A DNA stretch of 64,000 nt, taken from the NCBI RefSeq assembly GCF_017813335.1, contig NZ_JAGIYY010000003.1, forward strand, positions 62,001-126,000. The letters are read 5' to 3'. Source of the stretch: Tianweitania sediminis. Its GTDB lineage: Bacteria > Pseudomonadota > Alphaproteobacteria > Rhizobiales > Rhizobiaceae. A model generated the notes under the pieces. That model was not told the origin of the DNA, did no database searches, and worked only from the letters and a program-made list of their open reading frames with translations. The translations under genes and the position numbers were made by a program. Positions 31,997 through 44,424 of the stretch are shown piece by piece. Each line of letters starts with the position of its first letter. The stretch's first letter is position 1.

Positions 31997-33073
31997 ATGC
32001 AGCACACCTATCTCGATCTTCCCGCGCGAGTGTTTCGGCGGATGGCCGCAAACACCGAACCGCTCCGGCTCGCCGTGCAAACGGCGTGCGGCGTGGCGCT
32101 GGCTTATGGCGCCGCCCTGGCGATTGGCCTCCCGTCTCCCTCCTGGGCCGTGTTTTCGGCCATCTTCGTGCTGCATGTCAGCGTGGGCGGCACGGTGGGC
32201 GCCGCGATCCAGCGCGTCCTGGGCGCCGCGATCGGCCTCGGCATTGGTCTGGTCATCCTTTACACGATCGGCTTTGGCGGCTGGCGCAGCTTCGTGTCTC
32301 TGTCGCTTGGCGTGGGGGTCATGGCGGTCGTCGCCGGTTACTGGCCGCGCTACACCTACGGCCTCGTCACGGTGACGATGCTGATAGCAGCCCCCGACTA
32401 CGAGCTGCTGGAATCGGCGCTGGTGCGTGCTGGCGCGATCACGCTCGGCACCTTTTGCGGAACGCTGGCCGGCGCGCTTGTTTGGCCGGTGCGGGCTCAT
32501 CGTCGTGCCCGCCAGCACATGGGCCGCGCCATAGAGCGATGCGCCGAGCTTCTGGACGCAGCTTTGACGCGTTCGCGCGCGCGCGAACATGCCGATCTGC
32601 AAGCGCTTCACGACCAGATCGGCGACGAGATGCACCAGGCGCAGGACATGATCGGCCAATCGCGCAAGCGCCAGGGCACGGAGAACCGGGCCGGCCGCAA
32701 CAGCGCGGTGCGCCGCGAGATCGATCGCCTGTGGTACACGCTGAACCTGGTGGACCGCTCCACCGCCCATCCGCTCGCCTGGGATGCCTTGCGTATGATC
32801 GACGAGCCCACCCGCAAGGCGACTGAACTTTGCGGCTCCTTCTTGCGTGATTTCGGCCGGGCCTTTGCGCAGGATGGTGACCTGCCCGAGCCTGGTGAAG
32901 CCGTAAACGCGATCATGGATCTTGTGGACGCCACAAAGGAACTGCGCCGCAAGCAGGCCACTCTGTCGCTCGAGCTCCGAGATGTTGAGCGCCTGTTTTC
33001 GCTGTCGTTTGCCTGGGAACAGCTGGCCGACAATCTCCGAGATCTTTCTGATGCGGCAACCAACAAGGGGTGA
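31997..33073 (+). CDS. FUSC/ArAE-type membrane protein
   Basis: A 358-residue protein of the fusaric-acid-resistance/aromatic-acid-exporter-like (FUSC) group. The N-terminal half has about six hydrophobic helices (about 20-165, starting PLRLAVQTACGVALAYGAALAI). The C-terminal half is a long soluble helical region with charged coiled segments (RAIERCAELLDAALTRSRAREH...; ELRRKQATLSLELRDVERL). This is about half of a full FUSC pump, as is common for short members. The substrate is unknown. Start ATG 31997, with ATG 32042 as an alternative because an EcfG-type promoter ends 11 bases before 31997. The frame upstream overlaps YetF antisense and is not coding. Confidence 0.82.
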   Translation: MQHTYLDLPARVFRRMAANTEPLRLAVQTACGVALAYGAALAIGLPSPSWAVFSAIFVLHVSVGGTVGAAIQRVLGAAIGLGIGLVILYTIGFGGWRSFVSLSLGVGVMAVVAGYWPRYTYGLVTVTMLIAAPDYELLESALVRAGAITLGTFCGTLAGALVWPVRAHRRARQHMGRAIERCAELLDAALTRSRAREHADLQALHDQIGDEMHQAQDMIGQSRKRQGTENRAGRNSAVRREIDRLWYTLNLVDRSTAHPLAWDALRMIDEPTRKATELCGSFLRDFGRAFAQDGDLPEPGEAVNAIMDLVDATKELRRKQATLSLELRDVERLFSLSFAWEQLADNLRDLSDAATNKG

Positions 33074-33141
33074 GCGGACGTATTCCGCCCAGAAGCTCCC
33101 CGCGGGGTGCAGGCGCCGGAATAACAAGCTCTTTTTTGCAA

Positions 33142-33166
33142 GGAACACGGCAGCGGGATGCCCGTT
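33142..33166 (+). promoter_or_regulatory. EcfG-type general stress promoter motif before the HWE kinase gene
   Basis: GGAAC (33142-33146), 16 bases, CGTT (33163-33166), a second exact match to the EcfG consensus. It covers the ATG at 33158, which argues that the true kinase start is ATG 33236 with an untranslated leader of about 60 bases. It sits in the 84-base gap after the FUSC gene. Confidence 0.55.
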
Positions 33167-33235
33167 GTCGTCTCACAATTCGAGCTCGCGGTGGCGGAAA
33201 CCGCCGCCCCGTGCGGCAGCAAAAAAGCAGGAAGA

Positions 33236-34291
33236 ATGGAACTTGGCGATCAGGTTCTGATCTACACAGGTCCGGCCGACGCGGATGACCTCATGGTCAT
33301 TCTGCAGGACGGCGGAGTGGAATGCGAGCGCATCGCTTCGCTGGACGCGCTGCTGGACAGGGTGAAGATGATTGGCGCGGCGGTGATCGCCGAGCACGCG
33401 TTGTCCCCCGCTGAGCAGGCGAAGGTGCGAGCCTGCGTCGACACCCAGCCGCCCTGGTCGAGCTTTCCCTTCGTTCTGCTGGCTGCCGAAGACACCGGGT
33501 CCTGCATGCCGGACCCGCTCGCCGTGTTCGGGGCCGTCACCGTGGTGCCTCGCCCGCTCGATCCCCGGAGCCTCGTAACGAACGTCCGCGCCGCACTTAA
33601 AGCCCGCCAGCGTCAGTTCTGGGTCCGGGAGCTGCTGGACAACCGCACGCAAACGCGGGAGCGGCTCGAGCACAGTGAGAGACGCCAGCGCCTGCTGATC
33701 CGCGAACTGCATCATCGCGTCAAGAACACGCTTGCGACCGTGCAGGCGCTGATGGGTTCTACCGCCCGCTCCGCCCTGTCCGTGGAAGAATTCCGCCAGG
33801 CGCTGCTCGGCCGAATCTCAGCCTTGTCCCATGTCCATGAGATCCTGACGGAAGACAAATGGCAGGAAGCGCCGCTGCGCGCCTTGTTTCTTTCGGAGCT
33901 CAGCAGTTTCGGCGACAGCATCAGGCTTGAAGGCCCCGACGTGATGATCCCGTCGCACCTGGCTGTGCCGCTTGCCATGGCTGCCCATGAGCTTGCGGCC
34001 AACGCGCTGCGCTATGGCGCGCTGTCGGCACCTGGCGGTCGTGTGAACGTGTCCTGGTCCATCGAGCCCACGCCGGAGCGCGACATTCTCCGCATTCAAT
34101 GGCGGGAAGAAAAAGGGCCGCCCCTGCCGGTGCCGACGCGGCGTGGCTTCGGCACGCAACTCCTGGAGCGCGTGTTGCGCCAACAGGCGGCAGCCGACAT
34201 CGAGATCGACTACAATCCGGCTGGTCTGCGCGTCACCATGAGCGTACCCCTGCCCCAGCGCACGCACTTCCACCTGTTCGAAGAAACATGA
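33236..34291 (+). CDS. HWE-family sensor histidine kinase with receiver-like N-terminus
   Basis: A 351-residue soluble kinase. Residues about 1-125 look like a degenerate receiver domain (VLIYTGPADADDLMVILQDG, AVIAEHAL) without a clear phospho-acceptor Asp. The dimerisation block has the phospho-accepting His in LLIRELHHRVKNTLATVQAL. The ATPase part has the N-box AAHELAANALRYGAL, the W-x-E motif IQWREE and the G-box GFGTQLLERV. The His, N-box and WxE features place it in the HWE/HisKA_2 group, whose members feed the alphaproteobacterial general stress response through PhyR. ATG 33236 has AGGA close upstream; ATG 33158 lies inside a predicted promoter. No response regulator is adjacent. Confidence 0.85.
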   Translation: MELGDQVLIYTGPADADDLMVILQDGGVECERIASLDALLDRVKMIGAAVIAEHALSPAEQAKVRACVDTQPPWSSFPFVLLAAEDTGSCMPDPLAVFGAVTVVPRPLDPRSLVTNVRAALKARQRQFWVRELLDNRTQTRERLEHSERRQRLLIRELHHRVKNTLATVQALMGSTARSALSVEEFRQALLGRISALSHVHEILTEDKWQEAPLRALFLSELSSFGDSIRLEGPDVMIPSHLAVPLAMAAHELAANALRYGALSAPGGRVNVSWSIEPTPERDILRIQWREEKGPPLPVPTRRGFGTQLLERVLRQQAAADIEIDYNPAGLRVTMSVPLPQRTHFHLFEET

Positions 34292-34295
34292 CGCG

Positions 34296-34931
34296 TCACG
34301 CTTCCCACTTGGCGAGGAAGTCGGCGGGGGAAAGCGCCTGCATGTCGGGAATGGCCTCGAACAGCTTTTCCTTCGGCCAGTCCCACCAGCCGAGCCGCCC
34401 AAGGCGATCGGCAATCTCCGGCTCGAAGCGTGGCCGGATCACGCGTGCCGGATTACCGGCAACAATCGTGTAGGGCTCCACCGGCCGCGTCACGACGGCG
34501 TTTGCGCCGATCACCGCGCCCGAACCGACGGTCAGGCCCGGCAGGATTACGGCGCCATGGCCGATCCAGACATCGTGCCCGATTGTGACATGAGCGGCTG
34601 CGCGCGCTTCGCGAACCGCCTGGTCGACGCCGAGAAAACGGAAGAACTCGTTTGGGCGGTAGGAGATCTTGTGGCTGGTGATCCGCTCGATCGGATGCGC
34701 CAGCGCGTTGATCCGAACGTTGGACGCGATCGAACAAAACTTGCCGATCGAGGCATGCGCGGCTTCGCTGTGGCGCTCGAAGTAGCTGTAGTCGCCGACC
34801 TGCACGTCGCGCAGGATCACCCGCTCGGCGATCACAACGTGGCGCCCGAGCTTGCAGCCTTTCAGCTCCACGCTTTGGTGGAAACGCGGCTCATCCGGGA
34901 TGAAGCGGAGATCGTCAGGCTGCTGCGGCAT
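34296..34931 (-). CDS. Hexapeptide-repeat acetyltransferase (phosphonate-associated/XAT type)
   Basis: A 211-residue left-handed beta-helix transferase. Its hexapeptide repeats run from about 20 to 165 (GRHVVIAERVILRDVQVGDYS; VTIGHDVWIGHGAVILPGLTVGSGAVIGANAVVTRPV), with the catalytic-type His in IGHDVWIGHGA and a C-terminal helix-rich cap (EPEIADRLGRLGWWDWPKEKL). It resembles the transferase family found near phosphonate genes and xenobiotic acetyltransferases. No phosphonate gene is in the window, so the acceptor is unknown. Convergent with the HWE kinase, and six bases downstream of the creA-like gene. Confidence 0.87.
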   Translation of the reverse strand: MPQQPDDLRFIPDEPRFHQSVELKGCKLGRHVVIAERVILRDVQVGDYSYFERHSEAAHASIGKFCSIASNVRINALAHPIERITSHKISYRPNEFFRFLGVDQAVREARAAAHVTIGHDVWIGHGAVILPGLTVGSGAVIGANAVVTRPVEPYTIVAGNPARVIRPRFEPEIADRLGRLGWWDWPKEKLFEAIPDMQALSPADFLAKWEA

Positions 34932-34937
34932 GACCGG

Positions 34938-35426
34938 TCAGGGTTGGCCGCGCGTCCAGGTGACGTCCTGTCCAAACAACGGCACGGTCGAGATCGACAT
35001 CTTGGCGGAACCGTCCTGCACCTGGCGGCTGTGCGACAGATAGATCAGCGTGTTGTTGGCCCGATCAAAGATCCGGTTCACCACGCGTTGCTTCCAGATC
35101 AGGCTGATGCCCTGGTTGAAGACTTCCTCGCCGCCCTTGGACAGGTTGATGTCTCCAATGGTGATCGGGCCGGTCTGGCGGCAGGCGATGGATGAATCGG
35201 AGGGATCCTCGAACCAGTTACCCTTCTGGAGCCGGTCGACTAGACCTCGCTCGAAATAAGAGATGTGGCAGGTCACACCCTGCACTTCCGGATCGGGAAT
35301 GGCTTCGACGATGATGTCATTGCCCAGCCAATCGACGCCGACCTCACCCACCTCCTGCGCATGCGCGGATGCGAAAGGAAGAACAAGGGCAAGGGCAGCA
35401 ACACGAGCCAGCTTCTGAATAAACAC
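34938..35426 (-). CDS. CreA family protein
   Basis: A 162-residue exported protein of the CreA family. The signal peptide (VALALVLPFASAHAQ, about 8-22) is followed by the family core VDWLGNDIIVEAIPDPEVQGVTCHISYFERG, FEDPSDSSIACRQTGPI and GGEEVFNQGISLIWKQRVVNRIFD. The function is unknown. I chose GTG 35426 because GAGGATCCAA lies just before it and because the signal peptide then begins sensibly; a longer frame to 35507 would hide the signal sequence. The divergent neighbour is a small membrane protein gene. Confidence 0.85.
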   Translation of the reverse strand: MFIQKLARVAALALVLPFASAHAQEVGEVGVDWLGNDIIVEAIPDPEVQGVTCHISYFERGLVDRLQKGNWFEDPSDSSIACRQTGPITIGDINLSKGGEEVFNQGISLIWKQRVVNRIFDRANNTLIYLSHSRQVQDGSAKMSISTVPLFGQDVTWTRGQP

Positions 35427-35508
35427 TTGGATCCTCAAGACACGCAGCGACACGCCTAATGTAAGCGCTTGCAGATGGATTGCGAGCCACGATTGCCCCT
35501 TGGACAAG

Positions 35509-35709
35509 ATGCGCCTTTTCGCGGCACACGGAACTCGCTATCTAACCGCGATGCGCCCTCCCTTGCCGTTCCAAGCTGCTTCGCTGCGCCTTTGGGCAGC
35601 GATGGTCGTGTTGGGGGCGGTGATCGGGCTTTCTTTTGCGCTCTGGATCGAAAAGGGATCCGCCATTTTCATGGCTCTCCTTCAGTCCGGGATGGCGTGG
35701 TGTTTCTGA
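35509..35709 (+). CDS. Small single-helix membrane protein
   Basis: A 66-residue frame from ATG 35509, or 52 residues from ATG 35551 (MRPPLPFQAASLRLWAAM). The second start looks closer to a natural N-terminus, but neither has a good ribosome binding site. One transmembrane helix (WAAMVVLGAVIGLSFALWI) is followed by a short tail ending SGMAWCF. I do not recognise a named family. It is 22 bases upstream of the SCO-family gene, in the same direction, so it may belong to a small operon serving cytochrome oxidase copper supply, by position only. Confidence 0.55.
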   Translation: MRLFAAHGTRYLTAMRPPLPFQAASLRLWAAMVVLGAVIGLSFALWIEKGSAIFMALLQSGMAWCF

Positions 35710-35731
35710 CAGGATTTCGGAGTTTTTCGCG

Positions 35732-36310
35732 ATGATGCGCGCAATAACCTTAGCGGTTGGCGTTTTGATTGCCGCCATCGTCGGCTTCATGTCCTATGAC
35801 TGGTACCGCACGTCCAATGCGCCCGGCCAGGCCTTCGGAGCGCCTTTTGCGTTGGTTGATCAGAATGGCGCGCCGATCACAGAACAGGCGTTTCGCGGGC
35901 AGCCGACAGCGATCTTTTTCGGCTTCACCCATTGCCCGGAGGTTTGTCCCACCACTCTGTTCGAAATGGACGGCTGGCTGAAGTCTCTCGGGTCAGAGGG
36001 CGAGGACATCCGCGCCTATTTCATCAGCGTGGACCCGGAGCGTGACACCCCCGAGATCCTGAAGAACTATGTCGGCAATGTTTCTGACCGCATCACCGGG
36101 ATCACCGGCGAACCTGACAAGGTTGCCGCGATGGCGAAATCGTTCGGCATCTACTGGAAAAAGGTGCCGCTGGAAGATGGCGACTACACGCTCGATCATA
36201 CGGCCTCGGTGCTGCTTCTCGATGAGACCGGCGACTTCTTTGGCACCATCGCCTATGGCGAAGCGCAGGACGCGGCGCTCGCAAAGCTGAAGCGGCTGGC
36301 GCAATCCTGA
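35732..36310 (+). CDS. SCO1/SenC family copper-binding redox protein
   Basis: A 192-residue membrane-anchored thioredoxin-like protein. The N-terminal helix (about 3-22) holds it in the membrane, and the periplasmic domain has the copper motif CPEVC (about 70-74) in FFGFTHCPEVCPTTL, DPERDTPEIL, and the third copper ligand His in YTLDHTASVLLLD. SCO proteins help load copper into cytochrome c oxidase or act as thiol-disulfide reductases. ATG 35732 is chosen with CGGAG nine bases upstream; a preceding long open frame has no signal. Its stop overlaps the prmA start (TGATG), so the two genes are coupled. Confidence 0.93.
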   Translation: MMRAITLAVGVLIAAIVGFMSYDWYRTSNAPGQAFGAPFALVDQNGAPITEQAFRGQPTAIFFGFTHCPEVCPTTLFEMDGWLKSLGSEGEDIRAYFISVDPERDTPEILKNYVGNVSDRITGITGEPDKVAAMAKSFGIYWKKVPLEDGDYTLDHTASVLLLDETGDFFGTIAYGEAQDAALAKLKRLAQS

Positions 36311-37176
36311 TGGTCGAACAGATCCGTCTGGTTATCGAAGGGGTCGGTGCGCCGATCCGGCAGTTGCACCGAAAACTGGAAGCCGAGTTCGAGGAAGACG
36401 GATATCCCATCGCTCTCGTCGAACTCGACGAAGCCGCCGACCGCCACGAGATCTCGGTCTATGCGGACGCCGACGAGCAAGCGACGGCGACAAAGCGCAT
36501 CGAGGCAATTTCTCCCGATACCGCGGTGCGGGCCGAACCGATTCCGGATATCGACTGGGTGTCTGCCTCGCTCGATGCCCTCCAACCGGTACGGGCCGGC
36601 CGCTTTCTTGTTCATGGCCGCCACGATCGCGCCAAGCGTCGCCCCAACGACCTGCCTCTCGAAATTGAAGCCGGCCTTGCGTTCGGCACCGGACATCACG
36701 GCACAACGGCCGGCTGTTTGACTGTCATGACGGAGGTCGTGCGGCGCGAACGGCCGCGCTTCATGCTGGATCTCGGCACCGGCAGTGCCGTACTCGCCAT
36801 CGGCCTTGCCAAGCTGACACGTCGGCCGGTGCTTGCAACCGATATTGATCCGATTGCCGTCGCCGTCGCGCGAGATAATGCGCGGCTGAACGGCGTCGGT
36901 GCACTCGTTCGATGCGACACAGCCGTCGGGTTCTCTGCCCGCAGCATTGCGTCGGCAGCCCCTTTCGACCTGATCGTCGCAAACATCCTGGCGCGACCGC
37001 TGATGCAACTCGCGCCCCAGATGAGAAATAGCCTGCAACCCGGCGGCTCGATCATCCTGTCAGGAATACTCGAGCGTCAGCGGAATGCAGTTGTGGCAGC
37101 CTATGTTGGCCAGGGCTTCCGCCATGTCCGAACGCTGCCCCTGGAGGGCTGGGTCACCCTCCACCTGAAGCGGTAA
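36310..37176 (+). CDS. prmA: Ribosomal protein L11 methyltransferase
   Basis: Methylates ribosomal protein L11 at several lysines and the N-terminus, using S-adenosylmethionine. 288 residues. The N-terminal substrate-recognition domain has ISVYADADEQ, and the catalytic domain has LEIEAGLAFGTGHHGTTAGCL (about 117-137), the SAM motif MLDLGTGSAVLAIGLAKL (about 152-170) and the active NPF-like block FDLIVANILARPL. The length and motif order are those of PrmA. Its start overlaps the SCO stop by one base; the next gene is convergent after 26 bases. Confidence 0.94.
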   Translation: MVEQIRLVIEGVGAPIRQLHRKLEAEFEEDGYPIALVELDEAADRHEISVYADADEQATATKRIEAISPDTAVRAEPIPDIDWVSASLDALQPVRAGRFLVHGRHDRAKRRPNDLPLEIEAGLAFGTGHHGTTAGCLTVMTEVVRRERPRFMLDLGTGSAVLAIGLAKLTRRPVLATDIDPIAVAVARDNARLNGVGALVRCDTAVGFSARSIASAAPFDLIVANILARPLMQLAPQMRNSLQPGGSIILSGILERQRNAVVAAYVGQGFRHVRTLPLEGWVTLHLKR

Positions 37177-37202
37177 GCGTCGCCTGAACCGCTTGGAGGC
37201 GC

Positions 37203-37334
37203 TTAGCGCGACTGATTGACGATGCCCTTGGCAACGTGATTGTCGACGATGCGCTGGGCTTCCCGCGAACGGGCTTCAACGATGGCGTCGAGGGCGGTGC
37301 GGAAGAAAGAACGCTTTGCGGTGGTCTTGGTCAT
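37203..37334 (-). CDS. Small basic protein, 43 residues, unknown function
   Basis: ATG 37334 follows GGAGATCAAG, a strong ribosome binding site. The product begins MTKTTAKRSFFRTALDAIVE and continues as one amphipathic basic helix (ARSREAQRIVDNHVAKGIV). It resembles short rhizobial proteins with a TALDAI/ARxREA core that are sometimes grouped near DUF1127, but I cannot name the family. It has no transmembrane segment. Convergent with prmA and divergent from the aminopeptidase gene. Confidence 0.6.
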   Translation of the reverse strand: MTKTTAKRSFFRTALDAIVEARSREAQRIVDNHVAKGIVNQSR

Positions 37335-37510
37335 CTTGATCTCCAATACCTGACTGACAAGCAGGAAGGTAAGGTTTGCTGACCTATAACACCATAAAAG
37401 ATTGTGCATGGCAGCAATGCTAGTTTGCAGCGCACAACAACTCGCTGCTTCAAGACCCACCACAATCGGCAAAGCCGTGCTAGACGGGTCGCGTTTGCGA
37501 GGGGATTGCG

Positions 37511-39337
37511 ATGTTCCAGACCTTTGAAGCTTCGGCCGATCCAAGTCAGGGGGCGGAGCGCGTCGCCGCGCTGCGCCGAGCCATGGCGGAAGCGGGCGTC
37601 GACGGCTTTCTTGTTCCGCGCGCGGATGAGCATCAGGGCGAATATGTCGCGCCACGCTCGGAGCGGCTGCAGTGGCTCACCGGCTTCACCGGATCGGCGG
37701 GTGCCGCGCTGGTGCTCCTTGAGTGTGCGATCCTCTTCGTGGACGGCCGCTACACACTTCAGGTGCGGCAGCAAACCGACCCCGCTCTTTTCGAATACGA
37801 GAGCCTGGTGGATCTGCCGCCCGCCCAATGGCTGGCAGCCAATCTCACCTCAAGCACGCGTCTCGCCTTCGATCCGTGGCTACACACAATTGCGGAGGTG
37901 AAGGGGCTGCGCGCGGCTGCCGAAAAGCGAGGCGCCACCCTTGTGCCGGTCGACAACCTGGTAGACCGCGTTTGGGCAGACCAGCCGCAACCACCGCTCG
38001 GACCCGCTTCGATCCAGCCGGAAAGTCTTGCCGGGATGCTGGCGAAGGAGAAGCTGCCGCTGCTTGCCGAGCGGGTTGCGGAAAGCGGAGCGACGGCAAC
38101 GGTTCTCACTGACCCCTCTTCTGTCGCCTGGGCTTTCAACATCCGTGGCAGCGATGTCCCGCATACGCCGCTGATGCTCGCTTTCGCCATCATCCCGGCC
38201 GAAGGGCGGCCGCAACTCTTCGTCGACAACCGCAAGCTCGACATCGAGGTGAAGGCCTACCTCACCCAGCTTGCGGATCTTCGATCACCCGACTTGCTGG
38301 AAGGTGCCGTCCGGGCTGCGGCGTCGCAAGGACCGGTCGGGCTCGATTTCGGCCTGGCTGCTGAAGCGCTGCGGCTCCTTGTCGAGGATGCCGGAGGCCA
38401 GATGGTTGCGCTGAGTGACCCGGCTCGCCTGCCGCGCGCAACGAAAAACAAGACCGAGCTCGCCGGCAGTCGCGCTGCGCACCGCCGCGATGGGGCGGCC
38501 ATGGCGGACTTTCTTTGCTGGCTGGACGCGCAGGACGCCGGCAGTGTCGACGAGATCAAGGCCGTGCAACAGCTGGAAGCCTGCCGACGCCAGGCCGGCG
38601 ATGATGCGCAGATGCCATTGCGCGACATCTCGTTCGACACGATCTCGGGCGCTGGTCCCAATGGCGCGGTGATCCATTACCGCGTGACACGAAAGACCAA
38701 CCGCCGTCTTGGCGAAAATGAGCTTTTTCTCGTGGATTCCGGCGGCCAGTATCAGGACGGCACCACCGACATCACGCGCACGGTAATTCTGGGCACGCCT
38801 ACCGCCGAGATGAAGCGGCACTACACCCTGGTTCTAAAGGGGCTGATCGGCTTGTCGATGCTGCGCTTCCCCGTGGGAACGCGTGGGTGCGACATCGATG
38901 CCATTGCCCGCATGCATCACTGGAAAGCCGGACTGGATTACGCGCATGGCACGGGCCACGGCGTGGGTTCCTTTCTGGCCGTGCATGAAGGCCCGCAGCG
39001 GATCGCCAAAACAGGAACGGAGAAGCTTCTGCCAGGTATGATCCTGTCCAACGAGCCCGGCTACTACAAGGCGGGCGCCTATGGCATTCGGCTGGAGAAC
39101 CTGATCGTCGTGGAAGACGCGACCGCGATCGAAGGGGGCGACCTGCCGATGCATGCGTTCGAAACGCTGACCCTGTGCCCGTTCGACCGGCGCTTGATCG
39201 ACACTGCCCTGCTCGCCCCCGAAGAACGCGCCTGGCTCGACAGCTATCATGCCCGGGTTCGCAAGGAGATCGCCCCCATGCTGGGCGGCGAAACGCTGGC
39301 TTGGTTGGAGGCCCAAACCGAGCCGCTGCCTGCCTAG
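37511..39337 (+). CDS. M24 family Xaa-Pro aminopeptidase (aminopeptidase P)
   Basis: A cytosolic metallopeptidase removing N-terminal residues before proline. 608 residues, the long three-domain form: two creatinase-like N-terminal domains (about 10-310) and a C-terminal M24 pita-bread domain with metal ligands in FLVDSGGQYQDGTTDITRT (two Asp), GTGHGVGSF (His), LSNEPGYYK (Glu) and RLENLIVV (Glu). The ATG is at 37511 after GAGGGGATTGCG. Its TAG stop lies inside a CTAG shared with the convergent AzlD gene. Confidence 0.94.
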   Translation: MFQTFEASADPSQGAERVAALRRAMAEAGVDGFLVPRADEHQGEYVAPRSERLQWLTGFTGSAGAALVLLECAILFVDGRYTLQVRQQTDPALFEYESLVDLPPAQWLAANLTSSTRLAFDPWLHTIAEVKGLRAAAEKRGATLVPVDNLVDRVWADQPQPPLGPASIQPESLAGMLAKEKLPLLAERVAESGATATVLTDPSSVAWAFNIRGSDVPHTPLMLAFAIIPAEGRPQLFVDNRKLDIEVKAYLTQLADLRSPDLLEGAVRAAASQGPVGLDFGLAAEALRLLVEDAGGQMVALSDPARLPRATKNKTELAGSRAAHRRDGAAMADFLCWLDAQDAGSVDEIKAVQQLEACRRQAGDDAQMPLRDISFDTISGAGPNGAVIHYRVTRKTNRRLGENELFLVDSGGQYQDGTTDITRTVILGTPTAEMKRHYTLVLKGLIGLSMLRFPVGTRGCDIDAIARMHHWKAGLDYAHGTGHGVGSFLAVHEGPQRIAKTGTEKLLPGMILSNEPGYYKAGAYGIRLENLIVVEDATAIEGGDLPMHAFETLTLCPFDRRLIDTALLAPEERAWLDSYHARVRKEIAPMLGGETLAWLEAQTEPLPA

Positions 39338-39630
39338 CCGACGAGGCTCCGCATGGCCGCGAGCGTGATGGCGCCCGCAACAAAGGCCACAAACATGGGC
39401 ATGCGGGTGCCGGCGAGTGCTGCAACGACCAGCGCGGCCCATTCCGCAGGGCCGCCCATCATGGCGGCCGGCGCCACGAGCGTGGTCAGAACGGCGGCAG
39501 GGACGGCCTCCAGCCCCGCCTGAACCCGCGGATGGATCCTGCTGAACTGGGACAGGACGATGTGGCCGCCGACGCGCGTCAGGTAGGTCGCAAGCGCACC
39601 GAAGAGGATGATCCAGAGATTGGCGGTCAC
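39334..39630 (-). CDS. azlD: AzlD-type small subunit of a branched-chain amino acid exporter
   Basis: A 98-residue membrane protein with three or four helices, the AzlD family, which works with AzlC to export branched-chain amino acids. Features are ATYLTRVGGHIVLSQF near the N-terminus and LEAVPAAVLTTLVAPAAMMGG. It starts at GTG 39630, overlapping the azlC stop by four bases (GTGA); a longer frame to 39732 is only antisense to azlC. Its stop codon shares CTAG (39334-39337) with the convergent aminopeptidase. Confidence 0.88.
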   Translation of the reverse strand: MTANLWIILFGALATYLTRVGGHIVLSQFSRIHPRVQAGLEAVPAAVLTTLVAPAAMMGGPAEWAALVVAALAGTRMPMFVAFVAGAITLAAMRSLVG

Positions 39631-40373
39631 GTCGTGGCGGGCTCCACATCGGCAAGTGCAGCTGGCTCTTCGCGAAGCGGCAAGCAGGCCGCCAGCACAA
39701 CGCCGGCAATCGCGCCCACCGTCACATGCCACGGAGAGCCGATGTAGCGGTAGGCGAGGATCGAGGCGGCAGCGCTGACGATCACCACGGGCAACCAGCG
39801 CGGCCGGTTGCGAAAGCCCATGACGAGGCCCAAAAAGTAGAGCGGCAGGAGGAAGTCGAGCCCGATCGCGTGAGCATCAGGCATGACCCGGCTGCCGAAC
39901 TCAGCGCCAATCCAAGACATCAGGATCCAGGCGCCATACATCGGGAGCGCCACACCCATATACCAAACGAGCGTCACGGGCCGGCCGTTCTCGACGCGGC
40001 GCTCGGATTCTGCAAACACTGGATCCACGAGGAAAAAGAAGGCGATTGCCTTTGTGACCGGTGACCAATGCGGCACATTTTGCCCGAGCGCGGCCGAATA
40101 AAGCACGTGCCGGAAATTGACCGCAAAGATCGAAAACACGATCAGCCAGGGTGCTACTCTGTGTCCGAACAGCTCAAGGCCTACCATCTGGCTTGCGCCA
40201 GCAAAGATGGTCGCACTCATCAAGGTGGCTTCGGCAATCGTCAGCCCGTTTTCAACGGACATAGCGCCAAAAAGAACCGCGAACGGCGCCGAAGCGAGGA
40301 GAATTGGAACGCCAGTTTGCACGCCGCGCCAAAGATCGGCTTTCCAGCCAACGGCAGGAAGTAGGTTGGGCAT
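39627..40373 (-). CDS. azlC: AzlC-type branched-chain amino acid exporter large subunit
   Basis: A 248-residue integral membrane protein with about seven helices and the AzlC family motifs FAVLFGAMSVENGLTIAEATLMSATIFAGASQM (about 33-65), AVNFRHVLYSAAL and DPVFAESE. With AzlD it is expected to export branched-chain amino acids or related compounds. The C-terminal tail (CLPLREEPAALADVEPATT) is soluble. First gene of the azlCD pair, with a gap of 98 bases to ligA upstream on the same strand. Confidence 0.92.
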   Translation of the reverse strand: MPNLLPAVGWKADLWRGVQTGVPILLASAPFAVLFGAMSVENGLTIAEATLMSATIFAGASQMVGLELFGHRVAPWLIVFSIFAVNFRHVLYSAALGQNVPHWSPVTKAIAFFFLVDPVFAESERRVENGRPVTLVWYMGVALPMYGAWILMSWIGAEFGSRVMPDAHAIGLDFLLPLYFLGLVMGFRNRPRWLPVVIVSAAASILAYRYIGSPWHVTVGAIAGVVLAACLPLREEPAALADVEPATT

Positions 40374-40471
40374 AAGCTCAGTCTCGAATTGTCTCGCGTG
40401 CGGCCCGTTTAAGGGAGCAGGTCCAGCCCGTCACACGAATTCCGTTGATCCAGTTGTGAGCGCGGTACGGC

Positions 40472-44408
<3,937 letters not shown>

Positions 44409-44424
44409 GGGACGCCGCGATGCC

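Noticed and set aside
33158-33235. Longer start of the HWE kinase at ATG 33158
   Set aside because: This ATG lies inside the spacer of an exact EcfG promoter motif; ATG 33236 with AGGA upstream fits better, though it is not proven.
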